Positions 52,462-60,811 of a stretch of DNA of 64,000 bases are shown here, piece by piece. The notes under the pieces were generated by a model. That model ran no database searches. It saw only the letters and a program-made list of their open reading frames with translations, and was not told the origin of the DNA. The stretch is from contig DASXVJ010000020.1 in assembly GCA_036504335.1 (NCBI GenBank), forward strand, positions 186,001 to 250,000. The letters run 5' to 3'. The stretch comes from Fen-183 sp036504335. GTDB taxonomy: Bacteria; Acidobacteriota; Thermoanaerobaculia; UBA5066. Numbering within the stretch: the first letter of the stretch is position 1; every line of letters begins with the position of its first letter. A program made the translations under genes and the position numbers.

Positions 52462-53765
52462 GACGCGCCGCCGCCCTCGCGCTCGCGGGGGTCGCGGCGG
52501 CCGCCTGGGCCGCCGCCCCTCCGGCGGCGAAGGCGCGGCGCGAGGCGGGAGTCGACCTCGTCGTCGCCTCAGACGGGAGCGGCGACTTCCGGACAATCCA
52601 GGCCGCGCTCGACGCGCTGCCGGCCCGCGCGGATCGGATGCGCGTCGTGTTCGTGAAGCGCGGCACGTACCGCGAGAAGGTCTTCCTGACGAAGAGCCGC
52701 GTGGCACTGGTCGGCGAGGACCGCAGCGCGACCGAGATCGTTTTCCCCGAGCTGCGCTCCTGCTGGCGCGAGACGCATCCGGACGACTGGGGCGCCGCGG
52801 TCGTGAACGTCGGGGACGGCGTGACGGACCTCGTCCTCGCGAACCTGACGGCGCGCAACACGGCCGGGCGCCTCACCGGGAGCGACGACCACCAGTTCGT
52901 CGTGCGGAGCGGCGCGGGGACGACCCGCATCGCGACGCTGTCGGCCGACTTCGTCTCCGACGGTGGCGACACGCTGAGCCTCTGGAACTCCGAGGACGGG
53001 CAGTACTTCCACGCGGACTGTTTCTTCGAGGGCCACGTGGATCTCTTCTGTCCGCGCGGCGACGCGTGGGTCGCGGACAGCCGCTTCTTCTGCCGCAGCC
53101 GCACCGCGGCTCTCTGGCACGACGGGGGAAAGGACCCGTCTCACCGCCTCGTCGTCGACCACTGCTCCTTCGACGGCGTGCCGGGCTTCGCACTCGGCCG
53201 CTTCACACGCGACGGACAGATCTACCTCCTCGACGCGCGGTTCTCGGCGGCGATGGCGGATCGGCCGATTTTCCTGGCGCGGGAACCGACCACCTTCGCG
53301 TTCGGCCTGCGCGTCTTCTACTCCGGCTGCCGCGCCGCGGGCGGCGAGAAGCCCTGGTCCAAGGACAACCTCGCCGACGCGCCCGGAGCGCCGGAGGCCG
53401 CGCGAATCGACCCGCTCTGGACGTTCCGCGGCACGTGGGATCCCGAGAACGACCTGCCGCCCGTCCTGCCGTTCGCGAGCCTGCCGCGGCCGCGCGACGG
53501 GCGCGGCGGCGTCCCGCCCGGCGGCGCGACGCTCGTCTTCGCTCCCGCCCGGGGTGCGACGTCCCACCGCGTCTTCTTCGGGCGGTCGGCGCCACCGCCG
53601 GCGGCTGGCGAGGCCTCCGGCAACGCCTTCGCGACGGGGCCGCTCGAGCCCGGTGCGACATACTACTGGCGCGTCGACGCCGTCACCGAAGGCGGCACGG
53701 TGCCGGGTCCGCTCTGGAGCTTCAGGACCGCGGCGGCGGGCCGAAACGGGGTGGGTCGAACGTGA
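52458..53765 (+). CDS. Pectinesterase (CE8) with extra C-terminal domain
   Basis: The 435-residue secreted protein removes methyl esters from pectin. It has a signal peptide, then the beta-helix start LVVASDGSGDFRTIQAALDALP and GTYREKVFLTKSRVALVGEDR. The central active-site region GGDTLSLWNSEDGQYFHADCFFEGHVDLFCPRGDAWV keeps the catalytic Asp, though the usual GxVDFIFG reads GHVDLFCPRG. Residues ~350-435 resemble a fibronectin-III-like module (ATYYWRVDAVTEGGTVPGPLWSF). The 3' end overlaps the convergent GH28 gene by 44 bp. Confidence 0.9.
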   Translation: MRRAAALALAGVAAAAWAAAPPAAKARREAGVDLVVASDGSGDFRTIQAALDALPARADRMRVVFVKRGTYREKVFLTKSRVALVGEDRSATEIVFPELRSCWRETHPDDWGAAVVNVGDGVTDLVLANLTARNTAGRLTGSDDHQFVVRSGAGTTRIATLSADFVSDGGDTLSLWNSEDGQYFHADCFFEGHVDLFCPRGDAWVADSRFFCRSRTAALWHDGGKDPSHRLVVDHCSFDGVPGFALGRFTRDGQIYLLDARFSAAMADRPIFLAREPTTFAFGLRVFYSGCRAAGGEKPWSKDNLADAPGAPEAARIDPLWTFRGTWDPENDLPPVLPFASLPRPRDGRGGVPPGGATLVFAPARGATSHRVFFGRSAPPPAAGEASGNAFATGPLEPGATYYWRVDAVTEGGTVPGPLWSFRTAAAGRNGVGRT

Positions 53766-55101
53766 CGTTCTCGAGCGCGAGCGAGACGTCGCCCTGAACG
53801 ACGCTCGGCTCCGTGAGGCCGCGGAACGCGGATCCGCTCACGGTGAGGCCCGAGATCGGCGCTCCCGGAATCGCCTTGAGGAGAAAGGCGCGCACGGCCT
53901 TCGCGGCCGTGAGGCGCTCGATCCGGACGTTGCGGACGACGGGCTGGAACGAACCCTTCGCTCCCTCTTCGTACGTGAGGTCGACGTCGACCGCAGTCCG
54001 GACCTCGCCGATCTCGACGTCGCGGACGAAGACGTTCTCGACCGTGCCGCCGCGCATCGCGTTCGACTTGATCCGGATGCCGCGCTCGAGGTCCGGGCTG
54101 CTCATCGTGCAGCGCTCCACGAAGACGTCGCGCGCGCCGCCCGTCACCTCGCTGCCGATCGTGACGCCGCCGTGCCCGGCCCGCATGCGGCACCGGCGGA
54201 CGACGACGCGCTCGACGGGGACGTTCACGCGGCGCCCGTCGGCGTTGCGGCCGGACTTGAGCGCGATGCAGTCGTCCCCCGTGTCGAACGTCGAGTCCTC
54301 GATCAGGACTCCGGAACAGGACTCGGGGTCGCAGCCGTCGTTGTTCGGCCCCGCGGAGGACACGGTGACGCCGCGGACCGTCACGTCCTGCGAGAGAACG
54401 GGATGCAGGACCCAGAACGGCGCGCCCTTGAACGTCACGCCTTCGACGAGGACTCGCCGGCAGCGCACGGGCTCGAAGAACGACGGGCGGAGGAAGCTCT
54501 CGACGCCGTAGACGCGGCGCTCGGGCGGGACGCCGGCCTCCGCGTCCTTGAAGAGCTGGTCGCGCGCCGGCTTCGAGGCGGTCTTCCACGGCCACCAGCG
54601 TTCGGGTCCGGCTCCGCCGTCGAGGACGCCCTCGCCCGTGATCGCGACGTCCTCGGCGTCCGCGGCGCGGACGAGCGGGCGGAGGCCCATGACGTCCACG
54701 CCTTCCCAGCGCGTCGCGACGACGGGCAGGTAGCGCGCGGGATCGGTGTCGAAGAGAAGGACCGCGCCTCGCGCGAGGTGGAGGTCGACGCCGGACAGGA
54801 GCAGCAGCGGCCCCGTGCGATACGTGCCCGCGGGCACGACGACGCGTCCGCCGCCCGCGCGGCGGCACGCTTCGATGGCCGCGGTCAGTCCCGGCGTGGC
54901 GTCGCTCCCGTCCGCGCGCGCGCCGTAGTCTCCGACCGGGAACGTCCTCGCCGGAAAGCTCGGCGGCTGGATCGACGCGACGATCGCGGCCGCCCGGGTC
55001 CACGGGTCGACGCTCGAGGGCGGCGCCGACGCGCACGCGACGGCGAGGAGGCCGATGCCGCCGAAGACGGCCGCGAGGAGAGCGGACCGGTCGGGTCTCA
55101 C
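53722..55101 (-). CDS. GH28 polygalacturonase-type glycoside hydrolase
   Basis: The 459-residue protein starts at GTG 55101 with a lipoprotein-like signal (LLAAVFGGIGLLAVACASAPP). The body is a GH28 right-handed beta-helix with all signatures: SSAGPNNDGCDPESC, FDTGDDCIALKSG, RAGHGGVTIGSE and RGIRIKS. These give the three catalytic Asp residues and the RIK substrate motif. It hydrolyses polygalacturonan or galacturonides, probably in the periplasm or on the surface. The start overlaps the kduI stop by 4 nt. Confidence 0.93.
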   Translation of the reverse strand: MRPDRSALLAAVFGGIGLLAVACASAPPSSVDPWTRAAAIVASIQPPSFPARTFPVGDYGARADGSDATPGLTAAIEACRRAGGGRVVVPAGTYRTGPLLLLSGVDLHLARGAVLLFDTDPARYLPVVATRWEGVDVMGLRPLVRAADAEDVAITGEGVLDGGAGPERWWPWKTASKPARDQLFKDAEAGVPPERRVYGVESFLRPSFFEPVRCRRVLVEGVTFKGAPFWVLHPVLSQDVTVRGVTVSSAGPNNDGCDPESCSGVLIEDSTFDTGDDCIALKSGRNADGRRVNVPVERVVVRRCRMRAGHGGVTIGSEVTGGARDVFVERCTMSSPDLERGIRIKSNAMRGGTVENVFVRDVEIGEVRTAVDVDLTYEEGAKGSFQPVVRNVRIERLTAAKAVRAFLLKAIPGAPISGLTVSGSAFRGLTEPSVVQGDVSLALENVTFDPPRFGPPPRS

Positions 55102-55934
55102 CCGAGCGCGTCCACCGGAACGCCCTGCATGTCCTCGAACTCCTGGTTCTCGCCGCCCATGCTCCAGACGAACGCGTAGCGGGAGGTGCCGGCGCCGAAG
55201 TGCATGGACCACGGGGGAGAGAGGACCGCCTGGAGGTTGCGGACGATCATGCAGCGCGTTGCGTCCGGCGGCCCCATGACGTGCACGACGGCGTCCGCCG
55301 GCGAGAGGTCGAAATAGAGGTAGATCTCGGTGCGGCGCGTGTGCGTGTGGGGCGGGATCGTGTTCCAGACGCTGCCCGTCTCGAGGTCCGTCACGCCCAT
55401 GACGAGCTGGCAGCTCGTCGCCCCGCGCGCGTGGATGTGCCGCCGGAGCACGCGCGCGCTCGCGTGCTCGGCGTCGCCGATCCGCGCCGTCTCGGCCTCG
55501 GCCGGCGGGACCCGCCGGGAGGGGTGCGTCGCGTGCGCGGGGTGGCTCACGAGCCAGAAGAGCGCGGGATTCGCGGCCGCCGCGTTCTCGAAGACGACGT
55601 CCTTCGTCCCGCGGCCCGCGTAGAGGACGTCGCGGGGCGCCATCTCGAATCGCTGCCCGTCGAGCGAGACGGAGCCGGGGCCGCCGACGTTCACGACGCC
55701 GAGCTCGCGGCGCTCGAGGAAGTGGGGAGAGTGAATCGCCTCCGGCGCCTCGAGGCGGAGCGGCGATGCGCCCGGGACCGCGGAGCCGACGAGCGTGCGC
55801 TCGCTCTCCCAGTGGACGAGGCGGATCGCGCCGGGCGTAAAGAGCCCTTCGACGAGGAATGCGGCGCGCAGCTCGGACGGCGTCATCCGTTCGTAGCGAA
55901 TCCGGTCTACTGCGGGGCGGCTTTCAATCGTCAT
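55098..55934 (-). CDS. kduI: 5-keto-4-deoxyuronate isomerase
   Basis: The 278-residue enzyme has the E. coli KduI length and converts 5-keto-4-deoxyuronate to 2,5-diketo-3-deoxygluconate. The zinc ligands appear in IPPHTHTRRTEIYLYF (two His, one Glu) and SPPWSMHFGAGTSRYAFVWSMGGENQ. The N-terminal motif HSPHFLERRELGVVNVGGPG is also present. The ATG overlaps the DUF4861 stop (ATGA). Confidence 0.95.
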   Translation of the reverse strand: MTIESRPAVDRIRYERMTPSELRAAFLVEGLFTPGAIRLVHWESERTLVGSAVPGASPLRLEAPEAIHSPHFLERRELGVVNVGGPGSVSLDGQRFEMAPRDVLYAGRGTKDVVFENAAAANPALFWLVSHPAHATHPSRRVPPAEAETARIGDAEHASARVLRRHIHARGATSCQLVMGVTDLETGSVWNTIPPHTHTRRTEIYLYFDLSPADAVVHVMGPPDATRCMIVRNLQAVLSPPWSMHFGAGTSRYAFVWSMGGENQEFEDMQGVPVDALG

Positions 55935-57097
55935 TTCGCCTCCAGGAGGCGGATTCTGACCGGTGAGCGCATCCGGCGCGCGGCGGCCGCGAGGGCGGCA
56001 TCCCAGGCCTCGGCCGACGGAGTTTCGCCGCCCTGGCTCCAGCCGAACCCGGCCCACCAGCGGGCGGGCGCGCCCTTCTTCGCGACGGCGAGGACGTTGC
56101 CGTCCGCTTCGGTGAAGCTCTCCAGGGAAGACGTGTCGAGGATCACGCCGCAGCCGAGCTGGCCGTGGTCGCCGAGCGTCTCCCACGTCCGGAGCGTCCC
56201 GTCCTTGAGCTCCTGCTTCACGGTCGCGCCCTTGGCCTTCTTGATTCCCGCCGCCCACGCGGGCACGGCGCCGCCGCCCGCGGCCGCGTATGCGCTTTCG
56301 TAGCGGTTGAAATTCGAGCCGGCATCGAGCGTCACGCGTTTCGTCTCCGAGACGCGGACGCCGCCCGCGTCCCAGGCCTCGTAGACGAGCTCGAAGACGA
56401 GGCGGATCGGGCCGGCCGCGAGGACGCGCGAGTCGCGGAAGTTCGCGGAGGCGTGGAGCCGGCCGCCGGCCCAGAGGCCGCTGCCGCCGCAGCCGCGGGT
56501 CTTCCCCGCGGAGTAGAAGTCGCCTCCCTCGCCGTGGTCCTTGTGGTAGTCGTCCACGAGGTACCAGTCGTCGACGACGAGGCGGCTCGTGCGTTTCGTC
56601 CAGACATCCACGGCACTGCTCGTGAGCGGCTCTTTCTGCCACGTCTCGAGAGCCTTGCCGTACATGCGGAACGCCACCCTGTCGTTCTCCCACGCGAAGT
56701 CGTCGAAGCGCTCCTTCACGAAGCGGCCGTGCACGCGGAAGTCGGCGCGCGAGGGCCGCGGCCGGGCGCCGGGCACGACGCGGAGTGTCCGCTCCTCTCC
56801 GGCGGCAAGATTCGCCTGGAAGACGAGGAAGTCGGGCACGCCGTCGCCGTCGAGGTCGACGGCCTGGGACGGGAGGGGTGCGAGGGTGGCGGCGTCGAGG
56901 ACGGCCGCGTCGGCGAGGTCGGCCGAGCGCAGCATTGCCGCGAGGGTGGCCGCCGGCACCTCGACGACTTCGCCCGGTCGGGCGACGTCGAGGAGGTTGG
57001 TGGCGACGATCCGGACGCCTTCGGGCGCGGAAGAAAGGACGCTCGCGGCGAGGAGGGTCCCCGCCGCGACCGGGAGGAGGGTGGCCCGCCGGATCAC
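55931..57097 (-). CDS. DUF4861 family secreted protein
   Basis: The 388-residue protein has a signal peptide and a DUF4861 body: AVDVWTKRTSRLVVDDWYLVDDYHKDHGEGGDFYSAGKTRGCGGSGLW, then SETKRVTLDAGSNFNRYES and LGDHGQLGCGVILD. The family is common in pectin and hemicellulose loci; activity is not established to my knowledge, though a role in uronic-sugar or methyl-sugar release is suspected. The gene is 1 nt after the TonB receptor stop and overlaps kduI, so all three share a transcript. Confidence 0.82.
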   Translation of the reverse strand: MIRRATLLPVAAGTLLAASVLSSAPEGVRIVATNLLDVARPGEVVEVPAATLAAMLRSADLADAAVLDAATLAPLPSQAVDLDGDGVPDFLVFQANLAAGEERTLRVVPGARPRPSRADFRVHGRFVKERFDDFAWENDRVAFRMYGKALETWQKEPLTSSAVDVWTKRTSRLVVDDWYLVDDYHKDHGEGGDFYSAGKTRGCGGSGLWAGGRLHASANFRDSRVLAAGPIRLVFELVYEAWDAGGVRVSETKRVTLDAGSNFNRYESAYAAAGGGAVPAWAAGIKKAKGATVKQELKDGTLRTWETLGDHGQLGCGVILDTSSLESFTEADGNVLAVAKKGAPARWWAGFGWSQGGETPSAEAWDAALAAAARRMRSPVRIRLLEAK

Positions 57098-57098
57098 G

Positions 57099-60000
57099 TC
57101 AGAAGCTCAGCCGCGCTCCGAGCTGAAAGTCCCTTGGGTTGTTGCGCTGGGTCGTGAACGTGCCGAACGTGGCGTTCCGCGGGTTGACGTCCGGGGTGAA
57201 GAACACGGTGTAGTTGAGCGCGTTGAGCGCCTCGATGCGGACCTGGAGCTCGACGTGACCCGTGATCACGAAGGTCTTCGACAGTCCCATGTCGAGGAGG
57301 TACAGGTCGGGGTACCGCATGTTGTCGAGGGTTGTCGGGAACGTCCGGCGGTTGGCCTCGCCGACGGCGATTCTCGGGTCCGTGGTCTTCCCCGAGGCGC
57401 CGTCCGGGTAGAAGCAGGAGATGTCCCAGGCCGGCCGGTCGAAGCCGCCGATCTTCCCGTCCTTGTTGGAGTAGTCGGTGCTGAGAGACTTCGGGTCGCA
57501 GGCCGGGTTGAAGTAGATGTTGTTCCAGACCGGCGCGCTGTTGTTCGTGCCCGTGTACCAGAGGATCGGCTGGCCCTTCTGCCATTGGAACGCGGCCGTG
57601 GCCTGCCACCCGCCGAAGATCGCGTCCAGGATTCCGTTCCAGTTCGTCCCGATCGCGCGGCCCTTGCCGAACGGGAGCTTCCAGATGCCCGCGAGCGTGG
57701 CGCGATAGGGGCGGTCGTCCGGCGAGATCCGCTTCTCCAGGGTCGCGTCGCCCGGGTTCAGGTAGTTCACCTGGTCCATCAGCTTCGACCAGGTGAAGGT
57801 CGCCACGATCGACGATCCTTCCCGGAATTGCTTGCCCCCGGTGACCTGGAGGGAGTGGTAGGAGTCGGAGCCGTTGTACTCCTCCACCGCCAGGCGGCCG
57901 AACTGCGAGTAGCCCCTGAGGAGCTGGCCTCGCTGGATCGTCTTCCCGTTGAAGCTGGTCCCCGGGAGCAGACCGGCGTACGGGTTGGTCACGGCCTGGG
58001 CGAGGTACGCCTCCTGAGCGGTGTCGCGCTCGGCCTGGTTCGAGACGTACTGGCTCGGGAGGCCGTTCAGGTCGTGCCGGACGGGGAGGTTGCGTCCCTG
58101 GCTGCCAATGTAGGCCACCTCCGCATGCCACCCCTTGCCCAGATCCCGCTGCAGGCCTGCCTGCCAGCGCGTGTATGTGGGCGTCTTGCGGTCGGTCTGG
58201 ATGATGGAGCTACCGGTCGTGACGAGGTCGCGTCCCAGGAAGGTTCCCAGCCCCAGCGAGGAGCCCGGCGGCACGCCGAGGCCGTTCGGGAAGGGATTGT
58301 TGAGGTCGGTGAGGAACGTCGCACCGTTGTTGTCGGTCGAGACGAGCAGCGTCGCCTGGGAGAACCCGGACTGGTTCATCGCGTCGAAGAAGTACGGGAA
58401 GGAGAAGAGGCCGATGCCGGCCCGCGCGACCGTCTTCGGGTCGATCAGGTACGAGATCCCGAGGCGCGGGAGCGGCTTCACCTGCGTGTCGTAGATGTTC
58501 CCGTCCGAGAAGGTCAGGCCGCCCCGCACGCGGAACTCGGTCGCCGGGATCTCGGGGATCGGGTTCTTGGCGTAGGCGGCGCTGGCCTGGTCGTTGATCG
58601 GGTTCGTGGAGGTCAGGTCGAAGCCGTCGATGTTGCGGCTGTACGACTCGATCAGCCCTCGCTCGACCTCCAGCCGGAACCCCGCGTTCACGGTGAGGCG
58701 CTTGTCGACTCGCCACTCGTCGTGGATGAACAGGGCGTGGCTGGTCTGGGCGAAGTCGCCCGAGGTGTTGACGTCGATGTAGCTGTTGCCGCCGGAGGTC
58801 GGGAGACCCAGAAGGAGCTGCGCGAGCGCCTGACCCTGCTGGATGGCGGCGCTGTTGCTCGCCCTCGTGTAGGCGCCCGTGAAGTTGTACCGGCCCGCCA
58901 GCATCCCGTCGTCCGTGAGGAGGTATTTCTGGTACCTGAGGTCGTATCCGAGGCGGACCGTGTGGTCGCCCTTCATCCACGTCCCGATCGGGGCCACGCC
59001 ATAGTTGTAGAAGGGCCGGTTGAAACCCTGTTCGTAGTCGGACCGCTGGGCGCCCAGGGTCGTGAAGCCCGCCACGTCGAACCGCGGAATGTACTGGTAC
59101 CCGCGGAAAAGCGCGACGGTCTGGGCGTTGAACCCGAGTACGGCCGGATCGAGCTGGTCGGACGGGTGCCGGCGCTCGCCGAACTTCGAGTAGCTGGCCC
59201 GCACGTCACCGACCACTTCCGGCGAGAAGACCCCGGTGTAACCGAGCGTCGCCCCGAAGTTGTCCCGCGTGTCGAGGCCCTGCGTCACGGCGAAACCGTT
59301 CTGGACGCCGGCCCAGTTGTACCGGTCCTCGGTCCGGTAGTTGTAGTAGCCGTTCAGGAAGAGCTGGTGCCCGTCGGCGATCTTCTGGTCGAGCTTGAGG
59401 AGAAACGCGTCGTAGTTGTAGGTGCGGGGCTGGTTCGAGAAGTAGTTGTTCGTCCCGTCCGCGTTTCCCGGCTGGTTGGGCAGCGGGTAGTACGAGAGGA
59501 GATTCATCGCGATCGAATTGAGCCGGTTGGTCGGGATGACGTTCCCCGGGAACGCGGTCCGGTTCGTCGTTCCGGTCAGCGGGTCGTAGATCTTGATTCC
59601 GAGCGCGAGGAGGTCGGAGAAGTCGCCCCGGCGCATCTTCTCGCTCGGCACCGTGTAGGTGGCAGGCTCTCCCGTCAGGTCCTTCAGCTTCTCGTACGTG
59701 GCGAGAAAGAAGGTCTGGTCGGGCACGATGGGGCCGCTCAGCGTCACGGTCCCGCGGTCGTACTCCCGCTCCACGACGTCCTGCCCGGCCCGCACCGCGT
59801 ACGGCGAGTTCGCGGTCCGGTTGCTGCTCCGGTTGAAGAACGACGCCGATCCCTGGAGCGTGTTCGTGCCGCTCCGGAGGGCGAGGTTGATGACCGCCCC
59901 TGCGGTGTGCCCTTGCTGCGCGTCGAAGGAGTTCGTCTCGACCTTGAACTCTGCGATCGCGTCCGCGGGTGGGGAGAAGCCGATGCGCCCGCCGAAGAGG

Positions 60001-60629
60001 TTCGTGGGGGCGACGATGTTCGGCGCGCCGTCCAGCGTGAAGTCGTTGCCGCCCTTCACGCCGTTCGCGATGATCTGGCCGAGGTTCGCGTTGTCGGCGG
60101 GGCGCGCGAAGTGAAGATCGGAAACCTCGACGACGCCCGGGGCCATGCGGCTCAGCATGTAGGCGGTTCCGTCGGCCAGCGGGAGCTCCTTGATCTGCTC
60201 CCGGTTGACGACTTGGCCCGTCACCGGCGAGGTCTGGTCGACGAGCGGGGCGCCGCCGGTCACGATGATCGACGACTCGACGTTGCCGACCTTGAGCTTG
60301 AGGTCGATCCGGAGCGAGTCTCCGACGTTGACGACGACCTCGGTGCGCTTCACGGTCGCGAAGCCGGACAGGGCGGCCTTGACCTCGTAGGTGCCGGGCC
60401 GGAGGAGACGGACCTGGTAGAAGCCCTTCGAGTCCGTCGTGGCCGTGTTCGCGAGGTTCGTCTCCGAGTTCTTGACGATCACCGTCACGCCGGGAAGGGC
60501 TCCACCGGAATCGTCGGACACGGTTCCCGAGATCGAGCCCCGGGTGTCCTGCGCCGCGAGGGGCAGCGACGCCGCGAGGACGAGGGCGAGCAGGTTGAAC
60601 CGGGCCGCTGCGAGAAGGAACTTGCGCAC
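57099..60629 (-). CDS. Oar-like TonB-dependent receptor
   Basis: The 1176-residue outer-membrane receptor has a signal peptide (NLLALVLAASLPLAAQ), then a carboxypeptidase-regulatory beta-sandwich (ISGTVSDDSGGALPGVTVIVKN, residues ~30-110). A plug domain comes next (VVNREQIKELPLADGTAYMLSRMAPGV), followed by a long beta barrel ending in the classic FQLGARLSF. No SusD partner is present. It should import pectin oligosaccharides. The GTG at 60629 has AGGAGG upstream and an 8-bp hairpin in the leader. Confidence 0.92.
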   Translation of the reverse strand: MRKFLLAAARFNLLALVLAASLPLAAQDTRGSISGTVSDDSGGALPGVTVIVKNSETNLANTATTDSKGFYQVRLLRPGTYEVKAALSGFATVKRTEVVVNVGDSLRIDLKLKVGNVESSIIVTGGAPLVDQTSPVTGQVVNREQIKELPLADGTAYMLSRMAPGVVEVSDLHFARPADNANLGQIIANGVKGGNDFTLDGAPNIVAPTNLFGGRIGFSPPADAIAEFKVETNSFDAQQGHTAGAVINLALRSGTNTLQGSASFFNRSSNRTANSPYAVRAGQDVVEREYDRGTVTLSGPIVPDQTFFLATYEKLKDLTGEPATYTVPSEKMRRGDFSDLLALGIKIYDPLTGTTNRTAFPGNVIPTNRLNSIAMNLLSYYPLPNQPGNADGTNNYFSNQPRTYNYDAFLLKLDQKIADGHQLFLNGYYNYRTEDRYNWAGVQNGFAVTQGLDTRDNFGATLGYTGVFSPEVVGDVRASYSKFGERRHPSDQLDPAVLGFNAQTVALFRGYQYIPRFDVAGFTTLGAQRSDYEQGFNRPFYNYGVAPIGTWMKGDHTVRLGYDLRYQKYLLTDDGMLAGRYNFTGAYTRASNSAAIQQGQALAQLLLGLPTSGGNSYIDVNTSGDFAQTSHALFIHDEWRVDKRLTVNAGFRLEVERGLIESYSRNIDGFDLTSTNPINDQASAAYAKNPIPEIPATEFRVRGGLTFSDGNIYDTQVKPLPRLGISYLIDPKTVARAGIGLFSFPYFFDAMNQSGFSQATLLVSTDNNGATFLTDLNNPFPNGLGVPPGSSLGLGTFLGRDLVTTGSSIIQTDRKTPTYTRWQAGLQRDLGKGWHAEVAYIGSQGRNLPVRHDLNGLPSQYVSNQAERDTAQEAYLAQAVTNPYAGLLPGTSFNGKTIQRGQLLRGYSQFGRLAVEEYNGSDSYHSLQVTGGKQFREGSSIVATFTWSKLMDQVNYLNPGDATLEKRISPDDRPYRATLAGIWKLPFGKGRAIGTNWNGILDAIFGGWQATAAFQWQKGQPILWYTGTNNSAPVWNNIYFNPACDPKSLSTDYSNKDGKIGGFDRPAWDISCFYPDGASGKTTDPRIAVGEANRRTFPTTLDNMRYPDLYLLDMGLSKTFVITGHVELQVRIEALNALNYTVFFTPDVNPRNATFGTFTTQRNNPRDFQLGARLSF

Positions 60630-60646
60630 TTGGCCTCCTAAGAGCC

Positions 60647-60665
60647 GCCCCGTCCGCGACGGGGC
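60647..60665 (-). other. Hairpin in the receptor mRNA leader
   Basis: GCCCCGTC/GACGGGGC, a perfect 8-bp stem with a 3-base loop, sits just before the AGGAGG of the TonB receptor gene. It could affect mRNA stability or translation. Confidence 0.55.
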
Positions 60666-60698
60666 GTGCGAGAACATCGAGTCGATCGGTTGGCTGAA

Positions 60699-60742
60699 AG
60701 TTATTACCACGCTCTAATGGTTGTCAAGACTTGTAAGACCAA
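60699..60742 (-). promoter_or_regulatory. Receptor operon promoter with GntR-like operator
   Basis: On the minus strand a perfect -35 TTGACA (60727-60722) is followed after 15-17 nt by TAATAA/ATAACT. TTGGTCTTACAAG (60742-60730) overlaps just upstream and resembles the FadR-subfamily GntR pattern TTGGTnnnACCAA. A second TGGTCTTAC, in inverted orientation, lies at 60807-60815. Confidence 0.5.
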
Positions 60743-60811
60743 TCTTTTCGATTCAGGCGCATTAGTTGAAAAACATATGGCAGCGTTCGGAGTCCATTTC
60801 AGCTCGTGGTC

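Noticed and set aside
56589..60641. A 1350-codon open frame on the plus strand opposite the TonB receptor
   Set aside because: It is a shadow frame. The minus strand has full receptor domain structure, signal peptide, plug and C-terminal Phe, while this frame is Arg/Val/Glu-rich with no motif. High GC removes stops in antisense frames.
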